From Bostrychus sinensis (Eukaryota; Chordata; Actinopteri; Gobiiformes; Eleotridae): DNA of 64,000 nucleotides. Shown one piece after another: positions 1-12,005 of this stretch; position 1 is the first letter of the stretch, and every line of letters starts with the position of its first letter. The stretch lies in assembly GCA_020698575.1 (NCBI GenBank), contig CM036256.1:4209408-4273407 (forward strand). The letters are read 5' to 3'. The notes under the pieces are model-generated. The model saw only the letters and a list, made by a program, of their open reading frames with translations. It was not told the DNA's origin and ran no database searches. The position numbers were made by a program, and so were the translations under genes.

Positions 1-61
1 AACAGCCTCTAAATCCTTCTTTACGCGTTTGTGCCTCCAGATCCTCAGGTCCAGGTCTTAC

Positions 62-205
62 CTTGAGCCTGGCCTCCACGGACGCCTTCTTGCGGGCTTC
101 TCTCCGCCGGTACTGCTCCACTTTGTCCAGCTGGTCCGAGCGCTGCAGCATCCCCGCCACCCGCTGCACCGCCGTGGCCACCGCCTCCCGGCTCGTCTCC
201 TCCAT
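62..205 (-). CDS. exoc3: exocyst complex component 3 (Sec6), first coding exon
   Basis: Read on the minus strand, ATG at 205 opens 48 codons beginning MEETSREAVATAVQRVAGML and ending in KKASVEARLK, followed directly by a consensus donor (CTCAAG then GTAAGA). This matches the remembered N terminus of vertebrate EXOC3/Sec6 almost residue for residue. EXOC3 is a subunit of the octameric exocyst that tethers secretory vesicles to the plasma membrane; this piece is the basic, helical start of its coiled-coil N-terminal region. An acceptor-like TTTTCTCCGTAG upstream of the ATG suggests the exon spans about 62-242 with a short 5' UTR. The exon ends in phase 0. The rest of the gene runs off the left edge. 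Open frames on the opposite strand here are shadows. Confidence 0.93.
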
Positions 206-563
206 TCCTCCGCGTGGTTTACCGGGCTTACAGACGAAAAATCTACGGAGAAAACCACACCGTGTACATTATTACCAACGGCACAGAGCAAGAGGCGAAT
301 AATTATCCAAACACTGAAGCGGTAGAGAAAAAACAAGGAGGAGCTAGCAGTTAGCCAAGCCTAGCTAATGCTGATATTTTGACTGCTGAGAAAAAGGAGC
401 GAGACTGAGAAAGACAAAATCCAAAGGGACAAGTTTTAGACAATGCCATTTACTGGTTGCATATTAAAATTAAGTTAATGGCAAAGGCTAAAAGCGACAG
501 AAAATGCAAGTTAACGTTAGCAACAGTCATAAAAGCTAAACGAGGCTAAATTGAAAGTCTTAC

Positions 564-800
564 CTTCGGTTGTGAAAGACTCACAGGTGAAAAAATAAAC
601 ATGTCTACGGATTACTGCAATTATCGTAAAGATTCATGTTCTGTCCTAAAGTAAAAATAGGGATAGATTGAAATATAAAATAAAACGATAGGCTAGTGTT
701 TTTACTTCCTGTTGATGGATCACGGTGGACACGTGATTAAACAGATGCGCACGCAGCCTGAGACGACGACACAAGCCGCCATATTGGTCAAGTCAACTGA
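564..800 (-). promoter_or_regulatory. exoc3: probable exoc3 noncoding first exon and promoter
   Basis: On the minus strand a good donor (CGAAG followed by GTAAGAC) lies at about 563, upstream of the coding exon, so a noncoding 5' exon ending at 564 is likely. Further upstream, 715-800 is richer in CpG than its surroundings and holds CACGTG and GCCGCCATATTGG, a YY1-like motif often found at housekeeping start sites. The transcription start itself cannot be placed. Confidence 0.45.
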
Positions 801-2150
801 AGAGAGCAACCTTTTTTTCTTTTGTGTCTCGTGTACCTCCTGGGTTTTTGGTCATGCCATGACTACCACCCCCGCCTCACTCAGTTGATGATTCTTCAAA
901 AAGTATCCATTTAGAACATCGGGGTGTTTTAGTACAAAAGCATTTTTTACTCTAATGTAAAAGTGGGTCTGCTTCTTCAAAAATAAAATAATCAAAAACT
1001 AAAAATTCTTTAGCAGGTTCACATTTTTAATCAGTTAATAAGACACTTGAGCGCTTTATAAGTGTTAATAGTTGAGTATGAAAAGACTGCAAATATTTTG
1101 TGTTGGAAATAAAATTTGAAAAATAATTCAAAGTACCCCCTGCAAAGTGCTCACGTGCCCCTAGGAGTCCCAGTACCCCTGGTCGGGAAACACTGTAATA
1201 GTGGCCTGAGGTTCAAACATATTTTGCATGAGATGAGATGCAAACATACCTATGGTTAAACTTCCTTAAAATTTTAAGTTATTTAGGAGGCAGACTTTCA
1301 CTGACAGTGCACAACAGAATCAAAGTAGATGCCCATTACAAATCATAGCGCCTCTTCGTGGGCCAAATTTGGCCTGTGGGCCCCATTCTGGGCATCTGTG
1401 ATGTAGAGTTGTGTTATGTTAAATTAACTTTATATTTGGCTTTACATTTTTATCACAAAGTTGTTTTTTTAGGCTGTGTTCAAGGGAAGTTACAAGTTTA
1501 AGTGTGGGCCTCTAGTGAGACTGAGGTGGAGGACAGGGTTAAATTTTGCTTTGTAGAATTTGCTGCTGTCAATATTCAAAGCTTTTAGCATCGTTTATGG
1601 GTAATGTCTGCAATTACTGGGCCTTTCCACAGAAAACAAAAACTCAGAAGGTTCAATGTCTGTCAGCAATAAATGGTAAAATAATTTACTATAGCATTAC
1701 ATTGCTGAGATATTATTCAGTCACAGGCGTGACAATAGACAGAGCAATAAGCTTCATGATTAATATGAGGTTAAGGACCCCATTGCCAACAATGATCTGC
1801 TTGGATTCCTTTTTAAAAATGGTGCCTCACATAAACTGTGAAACCAGAAACAACTCTAAAACGACAACCTACTGAAAGCCCAAACTATTTCAACCTTAAA
1901 TTTGGCACTTTTGTTTCTATACAAAAAGGATGGACTTTACAGTATTTTTGCCTTGCATTGCTCCAATGTATCGATTTAACTCTGTCACATTATGTGCTAC
2001 AGGTTCTGGGTAAAGAATCAATTTCATGCATTCATTTTGTAACCTGAGTCAATGGTAAGCACAGGTTACCCATTTTTTCTCCACATATGTTTTACCTCAC
2101 ATCATTTGCTGACATTAAAAAAAAAAAAAGGATTCTGGGTACTTGCAAGA
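801..2150. other. intergenic, no gene seen
   Basis: AT-rich DNA between exoc3 and the bucky ball family gene. Short open frames such as 1546-1875 on the plus strand lack family features or splice context. Degraded dispersed repeat is likely around 870-1200. Confidence 0.5.
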
Positions 2151-2153
2151 CAA

Positions 2154-2159
2154 TTTATT
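2154..2159 (-). other. polyadenylation signal of the bucky ball family gene
   Basis: AATAAA on the minus strand, about 57 bases beyond the predicted stop codon of the last exon. This fits a very short 3' UTR. Confidence 0.6.
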
Positions 2160-2215
2160 GAAAAAAAAATTAAATATTAAATTCATTCTTTAAAAACATT
2201 CAAATTTTCTGTCAC

Positions 2216-5200
2216 TCAGTATCGGCCTTTTCCTCCTGAAAAACAATACAAATAAAAAAAGGACATGCATACATACAGAAATACATGGTTGTGTGAAATC
2301 CTTACCCCTCTGTCTTCCAGGTTTGTCGAAGTGCATGCAAAAAGCTTCCTGTTGACAGTGTGCTCTGTCTGCGCAAAGACAAAAATTTGCACATTTGTTT
2401 TTAGACACTGGGGTTTTCCATGAAGCAGGAGCTAGACTCATTTGATTCTCATTTCTGTTTCATGAAGAAGCTTTCATGAGCTCCACTGGAAACTACAAGT
2501 CAATCCTGGTCCGGAGCAGGTTTAAGTCGGCCAGTGATCCTCAAACTTTTCACTCCAAGTACCACCTCAGAAAATTTGGTTTTACAAGTACCATCTTTAA
2601 AAGACTGAAATGAGCCTAAAGCAGGACTAACATGGGAATAAACCAGGTCTAAAACATAGGGTTGTACAATGAAGTGAGCTAGACTTTACTGGAGCAAGCC
2701 TGCTTCACAAAGTGCAAAAAATTCTCAGCAGACTTTGGAGGATTTTGACCCACAGCATGGATTGTCTGCTAAACAGCAAATTTTAATACAATAAATTATA
2801 ACAGCTACCAAAACAAACAAAATAAAACTCCGTAGAGCCAAATGGAGCACAAAAACACGTCTTCATGATTTCTTTTGAACAGGTGCAGTTTAATCTGTAC
2901 GCTAAATAAGAATAAAGCAACTCTTTTGCTCACTGCTTCATACAAAACAAACTGTGGGTCATTAGATTACATGGGCACTGTACATGATACACCTTCACTG
3001 CCAGCGTGCAACAGGCTGCAGTAGTGTTCAAGTGTTCCTGAAGCCAAATGACGACTGGTGCGATCTGTCATCAGAATGAAATACAGACCTGTACATTCAG
3101 AGATGGGCTTTTTCCTCAGAGGCTGAGCTGAGACCACCACAGCTTTCCTGCTCTTCACCAGTTTTCTCAGTCTGGCTTCTAACTACATCTGATTTAAAGT
3201 ATTGTTACTGAGTATAATGAACTTACGCATACAGTACCTTGACCCTTGTTTCTCCAATGATTGTGCCTCTTTTTTCCATTTCCGCTCACATAAAACCCTT
3301 CAGATCGAGTGCTGGTGTTGTGCACATCTGCAGGACAACAGTTTCAGAGTTATCAACAGAGGGTATGAACATTTCTCTCCTGTAGCCTGGACAGTTGTTA
3401 CTTTTATACTTAAGTAAAAGTACTTAATTTTAAATTTATAGTAAAAAAATAAAGTATTTTGCACAGACTCAACAACTAAATGTGTTAAATGTGAGTGGTT
3501 CTGTTGAAAAACTGTGCTGATTCCAGATGAAATGAACAAACTGGTGCAGTAGAAGAGACTGGATCTGTCGCTGAGCTCTTCTGTCTTTATTATTCTGATG
3601 TTTCTAAAAGAGTACTGCTTTACTGCATCCGTTATATTTAAGTACTGTCTACAATGAGGGGACAACAAAAACACATGATTTTAAACCAAAACTTTAAACC
3701 AATTTAAAAATGTAGTGCAGTAAAAAGTACAGATACTTGCTGTAAAATGTAGTGATGTACTTAAGTCCAGATACATGAAAAAGCGACAGTGTCTATAAAG
3801 CGCTGTATAAGACCAATGCTTTATTATTAATATCACCCAATTAAAGTGCAAAATGTGTCATGATTTTGGGGCCCTTACTGAAAACCTGCTCTGGAGCCCC
3901 TTGTTATAAAGTGAAATGGTACAATCAGAACATAAAGCAGCTTCTACCTGAAGATCTGAAGTGCTGCTGCTTCCGGTTCATTCCCCCGTTGCCCCTCGCC
4001 GCCTGCGGCTCCGGACACTGGACCCCACAGTCCACCAGATGTGCCTTCGATGGAGACATCTCCAGTACGGCGTGTTCGGGCTGAGGTACGGGCAGCTGCT
4101 CAGTTTCACTCCCAAAGTCTGTTTTCTGCACAGCTGCCTGCTCAGTGGCCTTTTCAGACTCCACAAGGATAGTCTGTCCTTTATTTGATGCTGGGCTTTT
4201 CTCCAATTCTTCTTCTACTGTAAAAGATTTCCGAGCTGGGCTGTTGGGCTCAGAGGACTCATTTCTTTCAACCTCTTTAGTCGTCAAAGCTAGTTTACTT
4301 TGCTTGCACACTGGAGAGTCTAGAGGATTCATGCGTTTTTGGATTTTATAAGTCTTTGGCTCACTTGTCACATTGCGCGCCTGTTTGCTGCTCATCTTGC
4401 TGGCCGGAGTGCTAAAGCCGAGAAAGCTATCCGACATTGGGACAGAATCGGTTGAAAAGCTGAGACTTTTGTGACCGTCCTTCACTGGTTCATCGTTTGG
4501 GCCACCATCTTCGGCCTCCTCCGCCATTTCCATAATAACTTCAGGCCCCAGACGTGGAATTCTGCACCAACCATTCCTTCGTCGGTATAAAAATGGGAAG
4601 CGACTCGACGGACCAAACCGACTCGTTCAGTTTCCGCCTGAATTTTCCGCTCGCAGTTTGAGGGTTCTCTGACGGTTCTTCGAAGCGTCAATTCGTTCGC
4701 AGTGTCATGACCCGCATTGCACACTTTTATAGATATATTTAGTGAATGCTCGTAAGGGTCATAGTGCAATTTTGAGTCCATAATGTGCTCATTTTCCTCT
4801 TTCTCGCTGTCCGATCCAGCTTTCTCACCATCAGTCATCGCCGCTTCCAATTGGTCCTCATTCACTATCGGCGAACTCTTGAAATTTTCAACTTCATCCT
4901 CGTACAATGGCAGTTTGTGACTTTTATCATGTGCCATCTTGTCTTTTAGCGGGGTCCCATTTCCCCAACTCATCAAAATATCTGGTACGGACACTCGCCT
5001 TTCTTTTTTGGACATTTCTTTGTCCGGCGAGTCCACTGTAACTACCGTTTCCGGTCTCACCAAAGACGGAGAATTCACCGGAAAACTTTCTTTGCCTATT
5101 TTTTGAGTACTCTGTCGTTCTCCTGGATGAGGCATTCGTGAACCAGGCTTAGTCCCACTTCTTGTGCATGCAATACGAAGCTGCAACCCTTCTCTCGTTC

Positions 5201-7814
5201 TACTGCAGTTCTCCACGTCTCCATTTGACTTTTTCTGGTAACTAGACGTGGAGGAGGTTGGCGAGTTTAGTGCCGTTTCTCTACCAGAGTCCGAACAACT
5301 TCTAAAGGGGCTTCCTCCGTTAAAACCGGAGCGAGTCGGTTCGGTCTGGACCTCGGAGTTGACCATCTCTCGGACGACCTGCCCCGTGTGAGGCGGGCGC
5401 AGCCTCCTGCTCTGGTTGAGGTTCTGGTAGGGGGCGCTGTTCGGGTGGGGCTGGACCACGCGTCTGTAGTCCACAGGCTGGACAGGAGCGTGCGGCAGGA
5501 AGTAGGCGGGCGGCTCCATGTACGGGGCGGGGGGGAACGGGGGCATCATCATACCGTAGCCTGAGACACAAGAAATACATTTTTATTTAATTTGGAAAGA
5601 CATTTAAAGCAAGTAAGTTTATCAAATCTACCCCATAAATATCTAGAGTAATGTTTGCACAAATGTAACGATACAGTTACTACATTGATATCAATTTTTT
5701 ATTCCTACAATATATCGATACACACTACCTTGTATTGCTTTCTAGGCAGCGTATATCACTATACATCAGGAAAAAAAAACAACCAAAAAAAACAATATTG
5801 GAAATATAGAAAATTCAAAATGTTCATGTTAAAAATAAAACTTGTTTGAAATAAAATTGTATATTGAACTCGTCTTTGCTCCCTTTCTGCTGAACATAAT
5901 CAACCTCAAATATACTTATACTTAATATACTTATTTTCGGCAAAGAGTTACTGAATCAATTGTATTCATATGAAGGGGTTGAATCATATTGTTCTAAATT
6001 TGCCAACATCATTCTTGAATCAGATCAAAACAATTCTGATCAATATGTATCGTAGCAAAAACATATTGTTACATCCCTACTGCATAACTTAGTTATCAGC
6101 TCTGCAGACACTTACAATCCATTTGAATACAAATGACCAAAATATTTTGGCCAAAGAGGAGCATGCTCAAACAAAGCTAACTTTTAAAAACCTTTGGCGC
6201 TGCCTGGTGTTTTTATAGTGTTTACATTCATTTGCTGGTGCACTAGTGATGCTATCCTTCTGTAATCTGTCAGACTGTTCCATTTGTTAACTGCAAACAG
6301 ATATGAGCTAAACCAGTTTAAAGATGTTGGTGGCACAGTGACAAAGTGGTTAGCGCTGTTGCCTCCTTTACTACATTTTCCAGCAAACCTAAAACTTTAT
6401 TTCAACTTTATTTTAAAAGCCCCCTATTATGTTAAATTGACTTTTCTGAGCTTTTAACCCGATACGTTTCCACATGTTTGAGTAATCCTGTATGCTGAGG
6501 CGTTGTCCTCCAGAGGTGAAAACGCTCGGTCTCACAGCTCTACATAGACAACGTGAAACCAGGAATTGCTCCTGCGCGTTTCTAAAGCCCATACACCGCC
6601 ACCGGACTCGTTCTGATCATTTCAGAGCTTAAACCGCCATCACTACAAAGCAGTCAGCTTATTTATCTATCCTTTAGCCACATGTTGCTAATAGCTGTGC
6701 TAATTAGCCATTCTATCATTATATGCCCTGTCCAGTTACCACCGTTCAGTACAAGCACTCGGAGATTCTCCTCATGTCTGAACTCAGATCCTCCCAACTT
6801 TATTTACGTGTGAACTCAAAAGTAGAGGACCCAGAGGCAGTGTTCATGATACTTCGGTATCTCAGAAGTCCTGACTTAAAAACCTGACGAGATCAGCTCA
6901 GAAAACAGACACCACACAAGAACAATAGTTGCATTTCTATGTTGTTTTATAGTAAACAAATAAATACCTTGTTAGAACTGCTTGGTGTGGTACAGAGTTC
7001 TATCAGGTGATAGTAGGCGTAGCTAGTTTAATAACTCAGTGATAAATCAATTATCAAAGATGTTTCTGCAGAGCTTTCGCACTGATAACTTACTTCATTA
7101 TATAAAGATAAGTACACTTTTACACACAAGAGTGAGATCTCTTCTTTAAACTAATCACTCACCGTTAGTGACCACACTGTCTTCTTGTCACAAAGGGAAT
7201 CACTGTGATTGTGACGTCAACTTGGGAACTCCAACACTTCAGCACGAGTTTCTGAGCAAAAATCCTGACCCGAGATGGTGTTTCCAAGGCTGTTTTTGCG
7301 TGTCAGAGGTCAGAATTTCCGAGATTCCAATGTATCACAAACGCAACATTAGAGAGCTTAAATCAGAGTAAGTCAGACCTGCTATGAACTACAGAGTTTG
7401 TAAAGAGGACGGAGATGCCGGTAAAGTTGGAGAGTTGGGGTCTACACACAGGGACCACGACAGGCCGTTACCATTTTCTATTCTTATGCACTATTCGCAA
7501 TGAATCTTTAATGTTTTAGTGTGTTGTGTTTTTTAGCGCTCACCCATGCCAGAAAAGGGGTTGAAGGGGTTGTAGAAGGGCATGGGCCACTGATAAGGCA
7601 GGTACGGAGGAGGAGGAGGAGGAGCCTGGATGTAGAACACGGGACGCGCCGGCATCAGGTGCTGCGGATGGACCACTCCAGGGTCCTGGCCCGCAACATG
7701 AACCCCCTGATTCAGAGGTGCGGAATTTGGAATCCCACTGTTACTGCGAGGGTTTGGGTTCTCTCCCTCCAGACCGGGCTGAGCTGCAGGACGACCGAAC
7801 GCTGCAGTGGACAT
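2216..7814 (-). CDS. buc: bucky ball / Velo1 family germ-plasm organiser, five coding exons, two frame disruptions in exon 2
   Basis: Exons (minus strand): 7544-7814, 3948-5560, 3089-3178, 2306-2368, 2216-2235. All junctions have AG acceptors and GT donors and every intron is phase 1, so the joins are self-consistent. Exon 1 and the start of exon 2 encode the BUVE-type prion-like block: RPVFYIQ, a proline run, PYQWPMPFYNP, GYGMMMPPFPPAPYMEPP, then LPHAPVQPVDYRR and the acidic SEVQTEP. Further on are SVPDILMSWG and, in another frame, WSVESLP and EWLVQN, both of which I associate with the family. The last exons end in GRQRGGKGRY, an RG-rich tail like the one in zebrafish Buc that binds a Tudor protein. 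Buc nucleates the Balbiani body and germ plasm in oocytes. Exon 2 needs two one-base corrections (around 4643-4646 and 4546-4549); with both, the coding length is 685 codons including stop. It could be buc or a buc2-like paralogue. The two smallest exons rest on splice and phase logic, not remembered homology. Confidence 0.85.
3390..3770. repeat. partial TGGTGGAA-type MITE relic
   Basis: Runs such as ACTTAAGTAAAAGTACTTAA at the left and AGTGATGTACTTAAGT at the right resemble the better copy at 8661-9165, but the terminal inverted repeats are lost. It lies in intron 2 of the bucky ball family gene and ends before exon 2. Confidence 0.45.
5661..6080. repeat. TIR element, TGTAACGATAC type
   Basis: The left side reads TGTAACGATAC and the right side ends TATTGTTACATCCCTA, an imperfect inverted pair typical of hAT-like MITEs of fish. 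The interior is AT-rich and noncoding. It lies in intron 1 of the bucky ball family gene. A half copy with the same type of end lies at 63690 to the window edge. Confidence 0.5.
6413..6765 (+). repeat. dispersed element, family A (CCCCTATTATG end), partial copy
   Basis: Starts AAAGCCCCCTATTATG and continues with TTTGAGTAATCCTGTATGCT and CACCGGACTCGTTCTGATCA. The same blocks occur at 44055-45545 and 59461-61395, where they are interrupted by other elements. This copy serves as the uninterrupted reference for the interior. Confidence 0.6.
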
Positions 7815-8084
7815 TTTTAATCTACAGTAAGAAGGAAGGGACAAGATTAGTTCACAAAATAATTCAATCTGGAATATAAGGTTAATGAAAGTGAAGGATT
7901 AAACCAGGTCTAAGCCAAGACAGAGGGATCCAAGACTAAACCAGGTCTAAACCAGAGCAGGAATAATCAAACAGGAGTTAAACTGCATTTGACCTGTCCC
8001 TCAGTGCTGCTGGGGCGACCTGTCAGGGGCAGTGCAGCGCCCAAACCTCCTCTGGCCTAAGGTGACCAGATGACGTCGCTATTT

Positions 8085-8536
8085 AAAGGGGCCCTATTAT
8101 GCAAAATCAACTTTTCTGAGCTTTGTACCATGTTTTAATGTTGTTCCTGTATCAAAAACATACCTGGAGTTGTGTTTTTGTTTCATTCACGCATGTTTTA
8201 GATATCCTATTTATTTACGCTGACTTCCTGAAAGGACAGAAAGGTTTCACCTGACCACGCCTCTCCCCCCTCACGGCCCAGTCCCGTTCAGCTCACACCT
8301 CCCCTGCAGCAACCAAACAAACCCACCGCGGTTGCAGAAGCACATGTTGCGCGCCTGAAGAGGCGTTACAGCAGCTGGGCCGCAAGGAGGGAGGCCAGAG
8401 ACCTAATCTGAGTGTTTCTCAGAGTCAAATGATGAGTTTTTTCCAGAGAAGGTTTTTTCAATAATTAATGCTTTTTCTTTTTCTAGAGGTGTCCTAAATT
8501 ATTTTAAAAGGCACCCAAAAAAAGCATAATATGGCA
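8085..8536 (+). repeat. dispersed element, family A, short form
   Basis: Begins AAAGGGGCCCTATTATGC and ends GCATAATATGGCATTG, giving an inverted pair at the two ends. It shares the CTTTTCTGAGCTT block with the copy at 6413. It lies upstream of the first coding exon of the bucky ball family gene, within its predicted 5' intron. Confidence 0.55.
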
Positions 8537-8660
8537 TTGTCCCAAGACATCTGTAAAAACAATCCCAGTTGTCCCCATTTTAACTAAATAAAAACACATT
8601 TGTCTATATACTTTTGTCTGTAAATTTATTTACCATGTCATTGGTTTTATCAATAAATTG

Positions 8661-9165
8661 CAGTGGTGGAATGTAACAAAGTAAAAGTACTTAGTTACTT
8701 TACTTAAGTACAGATTTCACATATTTGCACTTTACTTGAGTAGATTTTACAAGGGGTACATTTACTTATACTACATTTTAGAGCAAGTATCTTTTACTCC
8801 ACTACTTTTTGGAATTGGTTTGAGGAAGTATTTTGAGTTTGGTTTAAAATCATAAGTTTTTGCCGTGTCATCATTGTAGACACATTACAAAAGTATAAAG
8901 GTTGCAGTAAAGTAGTACTCTTCAGAAAAAAACTCACCATTATTTTTTAGCAGTTTTTCAGCAAAATCAAGTCAGTCAATCCAACAGCTTTATGTGTTCT
9001 TGATTCTGTACAAAATACTTTTACTTTTTACTCACAAGTATATTTGAAAGTACTTTTACACTTTCACTTAAGAAGAAATTTTCATGTGATACTTTTACCT
9101 GAGTAAATGTTTGCTCCTTTAGCTGTACTTTTACTTAAATAAAAAATGTATTTTTTCCACCACTG
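8661..9165. mobile_element. MITE with CAGTGGTGGAA terminal inverted repeats
   Basis: The element starts CAGTGGTGGAATG and ends TTCCACCACTG, an exact 11-bp inverted repeat. The interior is rich in AAGTAAAAGTACTT and TTTACTTGAGTA, a composition known from abundant nonautonomous fish DNA transposons. No clean target duplication is visible and no transposase is encoded. Confidence 0.75.
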
Positions 9166-9409
9166 AAACCAATAAAATGTCTTCTTAAGCCATAACTTAT
9201 GTATTTTAAATTACATGAGAGAAAATTGTGAGGATTTCGGAAACTTAGTCTCCCTAACTAGTATATAATCTGAACAGACGGTAGCTTTAGCATCTTCGCT
9301 AGCTTAGGGGCGATGCACAAACGTGTCTGGTATTTTGTTAAAGGCTTTTTAAACCCCGATATATTTACTGATGGCGCTCTTCTCGTTTGATATAAATGTT
9401 AAAGTTTAC

Positions 9410-9560
9410 CTGGTGGTGAGTGAAAACAGAAACAGCAGTGGTTCACAGGTGAGTTTAAGTAACGTCAGCTGTTGATGAGCTCAGGTGTGGAGCCAGGGGT
9501 CACGGAATAACCTGGGTACGAGATGGAGTCGAGCACCACGCCGCACTCACAGGGAAACGG
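9410..9560 (-). other. possible noncoding first exon of the bucky ball family gene
   Basis: On the minus strand a donor-like CCACCAG followed by GTAAAC ends a stretch richer in CpG than its surroundings. The first coding exon has a good acceptor (TTCTTACTGTAG) seven bases before its ATG, so an upstream noncoding exon must exist; this is the best candidate seen. The start site is undefined. Confidence 0.35.
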
Positions 9561-10225
9561 AAAAACCCGAACAGCTACGTGAAGAGTGGATATGTTTTAG
9601 TGCATTATAATCAGTAAAATGCTAGATAAATTATATTTTCCACAGATGTTACAATTTTAAGTTGGAGAAGTACTCAAAACCTGCATTTAAGTACAAGTAA
9701 AAGAAGGTCCTGCGCAGTTAATCGAATTTCAATTTCAATTATTACACTCAACGATTAGCAAAATTATATAATCTAGAAAAAAACAATTAATTACGCTTAA
9801 ATAGCTACTCGTGGAGAGTTGTTAGCAGAAACATGGCAGAAAGAGAACAGGTGCTCGGTTTCTAGAAAAGCAGAGACAAATTCTGTTTTTAGGGAGAACT
9901 CTAGGGAAAACGTCAAGTAAACCATCGAACAGTTTATGATAAGATTACAACAAACTCGGTTTATTTTATATTTTGCACTTTTTTATTTGTGTGCCAAAGA
10001 ATATACTGTATTTTACATTACTTTATAAAAAATACAAATAACTTTTTAAAGTTAATTAATAATCGTTGAATAATCGTGATTTCAATTATGACTAAATTAA
10101 CTGGGATTATATTTTTTCCCATTATCAAGCAGCCCTTGTAAAAAGTACACACACAGTTTCAATGCTTTTCTCATATTTTCTAAACTTACAGCATCTGCTA
10201 CCACCACCACCACTACAACAGCAAC

Positions 10226-10268
<43 letters not shown>

Positions 10269-11441
10269 CTGAACCCGTGACCTGATTGCAAGGTGAGTGT
10301 GCTAACTATTTTGCCACTGAGGTAAAAAAAAAAAAAAAAGTCAGCTTCTACTCATTTAGAGACTTACCTGGGTAAAAACTAACTTTTTCCCCTCTGAAAT
10401 TTACTGATGCAAAAGCCAGTACTTTTTTTTTTATTTTTTTATTTTTTGGCTTGTTAATTTATTTATTTATTTATTTATTTATTTTAATTTAACCTTTATT
10501 TAACCAGAAAAGTCCAACTGAGATTAAAAACCTCTTTTTATTTTTACTGGGATGTTTTAGACACACATCTGGGGTATTGTGCTGATATTATTATATACAT
10601 ATTAGATTTTTATTATATTTAAAATGTTTAATTCTATGGCACCTTCAGTAAAGATGCTTCCCCTTTAGCAGTGTCTGGGCTGCTGTAAAAATAGGATTTA
10701 ACAGTATTTAAATCTCATGGTACAGTATTATCATGATATTACCCTCATGGTACGACATTTATTGCAATATTGTGGGAAGCTTACGGTGATGTAGGAATGC
10801 TCACAATAACAAAACAAAACTCTAAAAATGCCGAACAAGCCTTTAGACATTCATTATTGCCATGTTAAATAAATAAATAAGACCAAAAAAGTGTCTGAAG
10901 TCATGAAAATTGGTACCTGTCATGTTGGCTGCATTAAAACAGAGCAAAGGATTATGGTCTATGTTGTTCCGTCTGCTCTTTTACTTTGCCTCTGCAACAA
11001 AACAATGCATCTTAGCCCCAGGAGCTCACGATATTGCCAATAAGATTTACTTTGCTTTACAATATTTTACACATTACATAAATATGAAAGACCTTTATTA
11101 TTTTATTCAAAAGTATCTTGGAAAAGAGGAAATGACTTGAACTCTAAAAACCAAGTGCAGATGACCTCTTTTTTAAACTTGTTTGTTGTGATTCAGCCTG
11201 CTGACAGTCTTCACAGATATACTTTACTTATTAAAGTGCATTCCTGAGTACTTTTTAAATTACTCTGTTGCATCAAATACAAGTACTGTGTGTAAAATTA
11301 GCTCCATGTCTGGTATCACAGTAAAAGGACAGGAGCTGCGCCACACTCTGCTGTGTGATAAAGAGAAAAACGTTACTGATAAAAAGTGTTCAATGATAAC
11401 AGGGACCCACCTAAACTATTACCCCACTACGACTACTACTG

Positions 11442-11485
<44 letters not shown>

Positions 11486-11590
11486 GTCTGGTTCTACTGA
11501 AAAACAAGAAAATGCTCTGTTTTACTGTAACTCTGTGTTTCATAACTGGTCTGACTGTCATGACCCAGAACCAAAGTGTAGAAAATTTAA
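9561..11590. other. intergenic, repeat-rich, no gene
   Basis: Contains TAC trinucleotide repeats at 10226-10268 and ACT repeats at 11426-11486, an ATTT run near 10458-10490, and an AT-rich element relic at about 9715-10135 (left part ATCGAATTTCAATTTC, right end GCAGCCCTT). Open frames at 10910-11140 and 11288-11500 are AT-rich or microsatellite-derived and are not supported as genes. Confidence 0.55.
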
Positions 11591-11696
11591 GTTTAGACCT
11601 GGTTTAGACCTGGTTTAGACCTGGCTTAGACCTGGTTTAGACCTGGTTTAGACCTGGTTTAGACCTGGTTTAGACCTGGTTTAGACCTGGCCTAAT
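11591..11696 (+). repeat. 11-bp minisatellite, TTTAGACCTGG
   Basis: About nine tandem copies of an 11-bp unit, with a few CTTAGACCTGG variants. It is the smallest of a set of related CCAGG(A/T)CTAAA arrays in this window and is directly followed by a LINE-like tail. Confidence 0.85.
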
Positions 11697-12005
11697 CCAG
11701 TGGAATGTTTTAAGTCTCGTCTTAAGACTCATTTTTATTCTCTGGCTTTTAACTCGACGTGAATTGTGTGGTCCTCTGTTGTCTTTTATTGTGTTTTATT
11801 GTTTTGTCTTTATTATTTAATTCTTGGCATTTATTTATTGTTATTTTATTGTATTACTTTTATTTGGTTTTACTGGTTCTCATTATTTAATGGGGACTGG
11901 TGGAGCTGAATGAAGTAATTTATTGTTATTTATTGTTCTATGTGCAGCACTTTGGAAACTGTTTTGTTTGTAAAATGTGCTGTACAAATAAAGTGGATTT
12001 GATTG
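11697..12005 (+). mobile_element. 3' end of a non-LTR retrotransposon (LINE-like)
   Basis: Contains CTCGTCTTAAGACTCATTTT, a pyrimidine-rich stretch, then GCAGCACTTTGGAAACTG and GTGCTGTACAAATAAAGTGG, the layout of the truncated LINE 3' tails common in fish genomes. No reverse transcriptase segment is present. The exact clade is not certain. Confidence 0.55.

Noticed and set aside
4482..4540. Frame-1 end of the bucky ball exon (…VWGLKLLWKW…) as the true C terminus
   Set aside because: The family-like WSVESLP, EWLVQN and the acidic downstream region lie in other frames, and the downstream exons join in phase only after both shifts.
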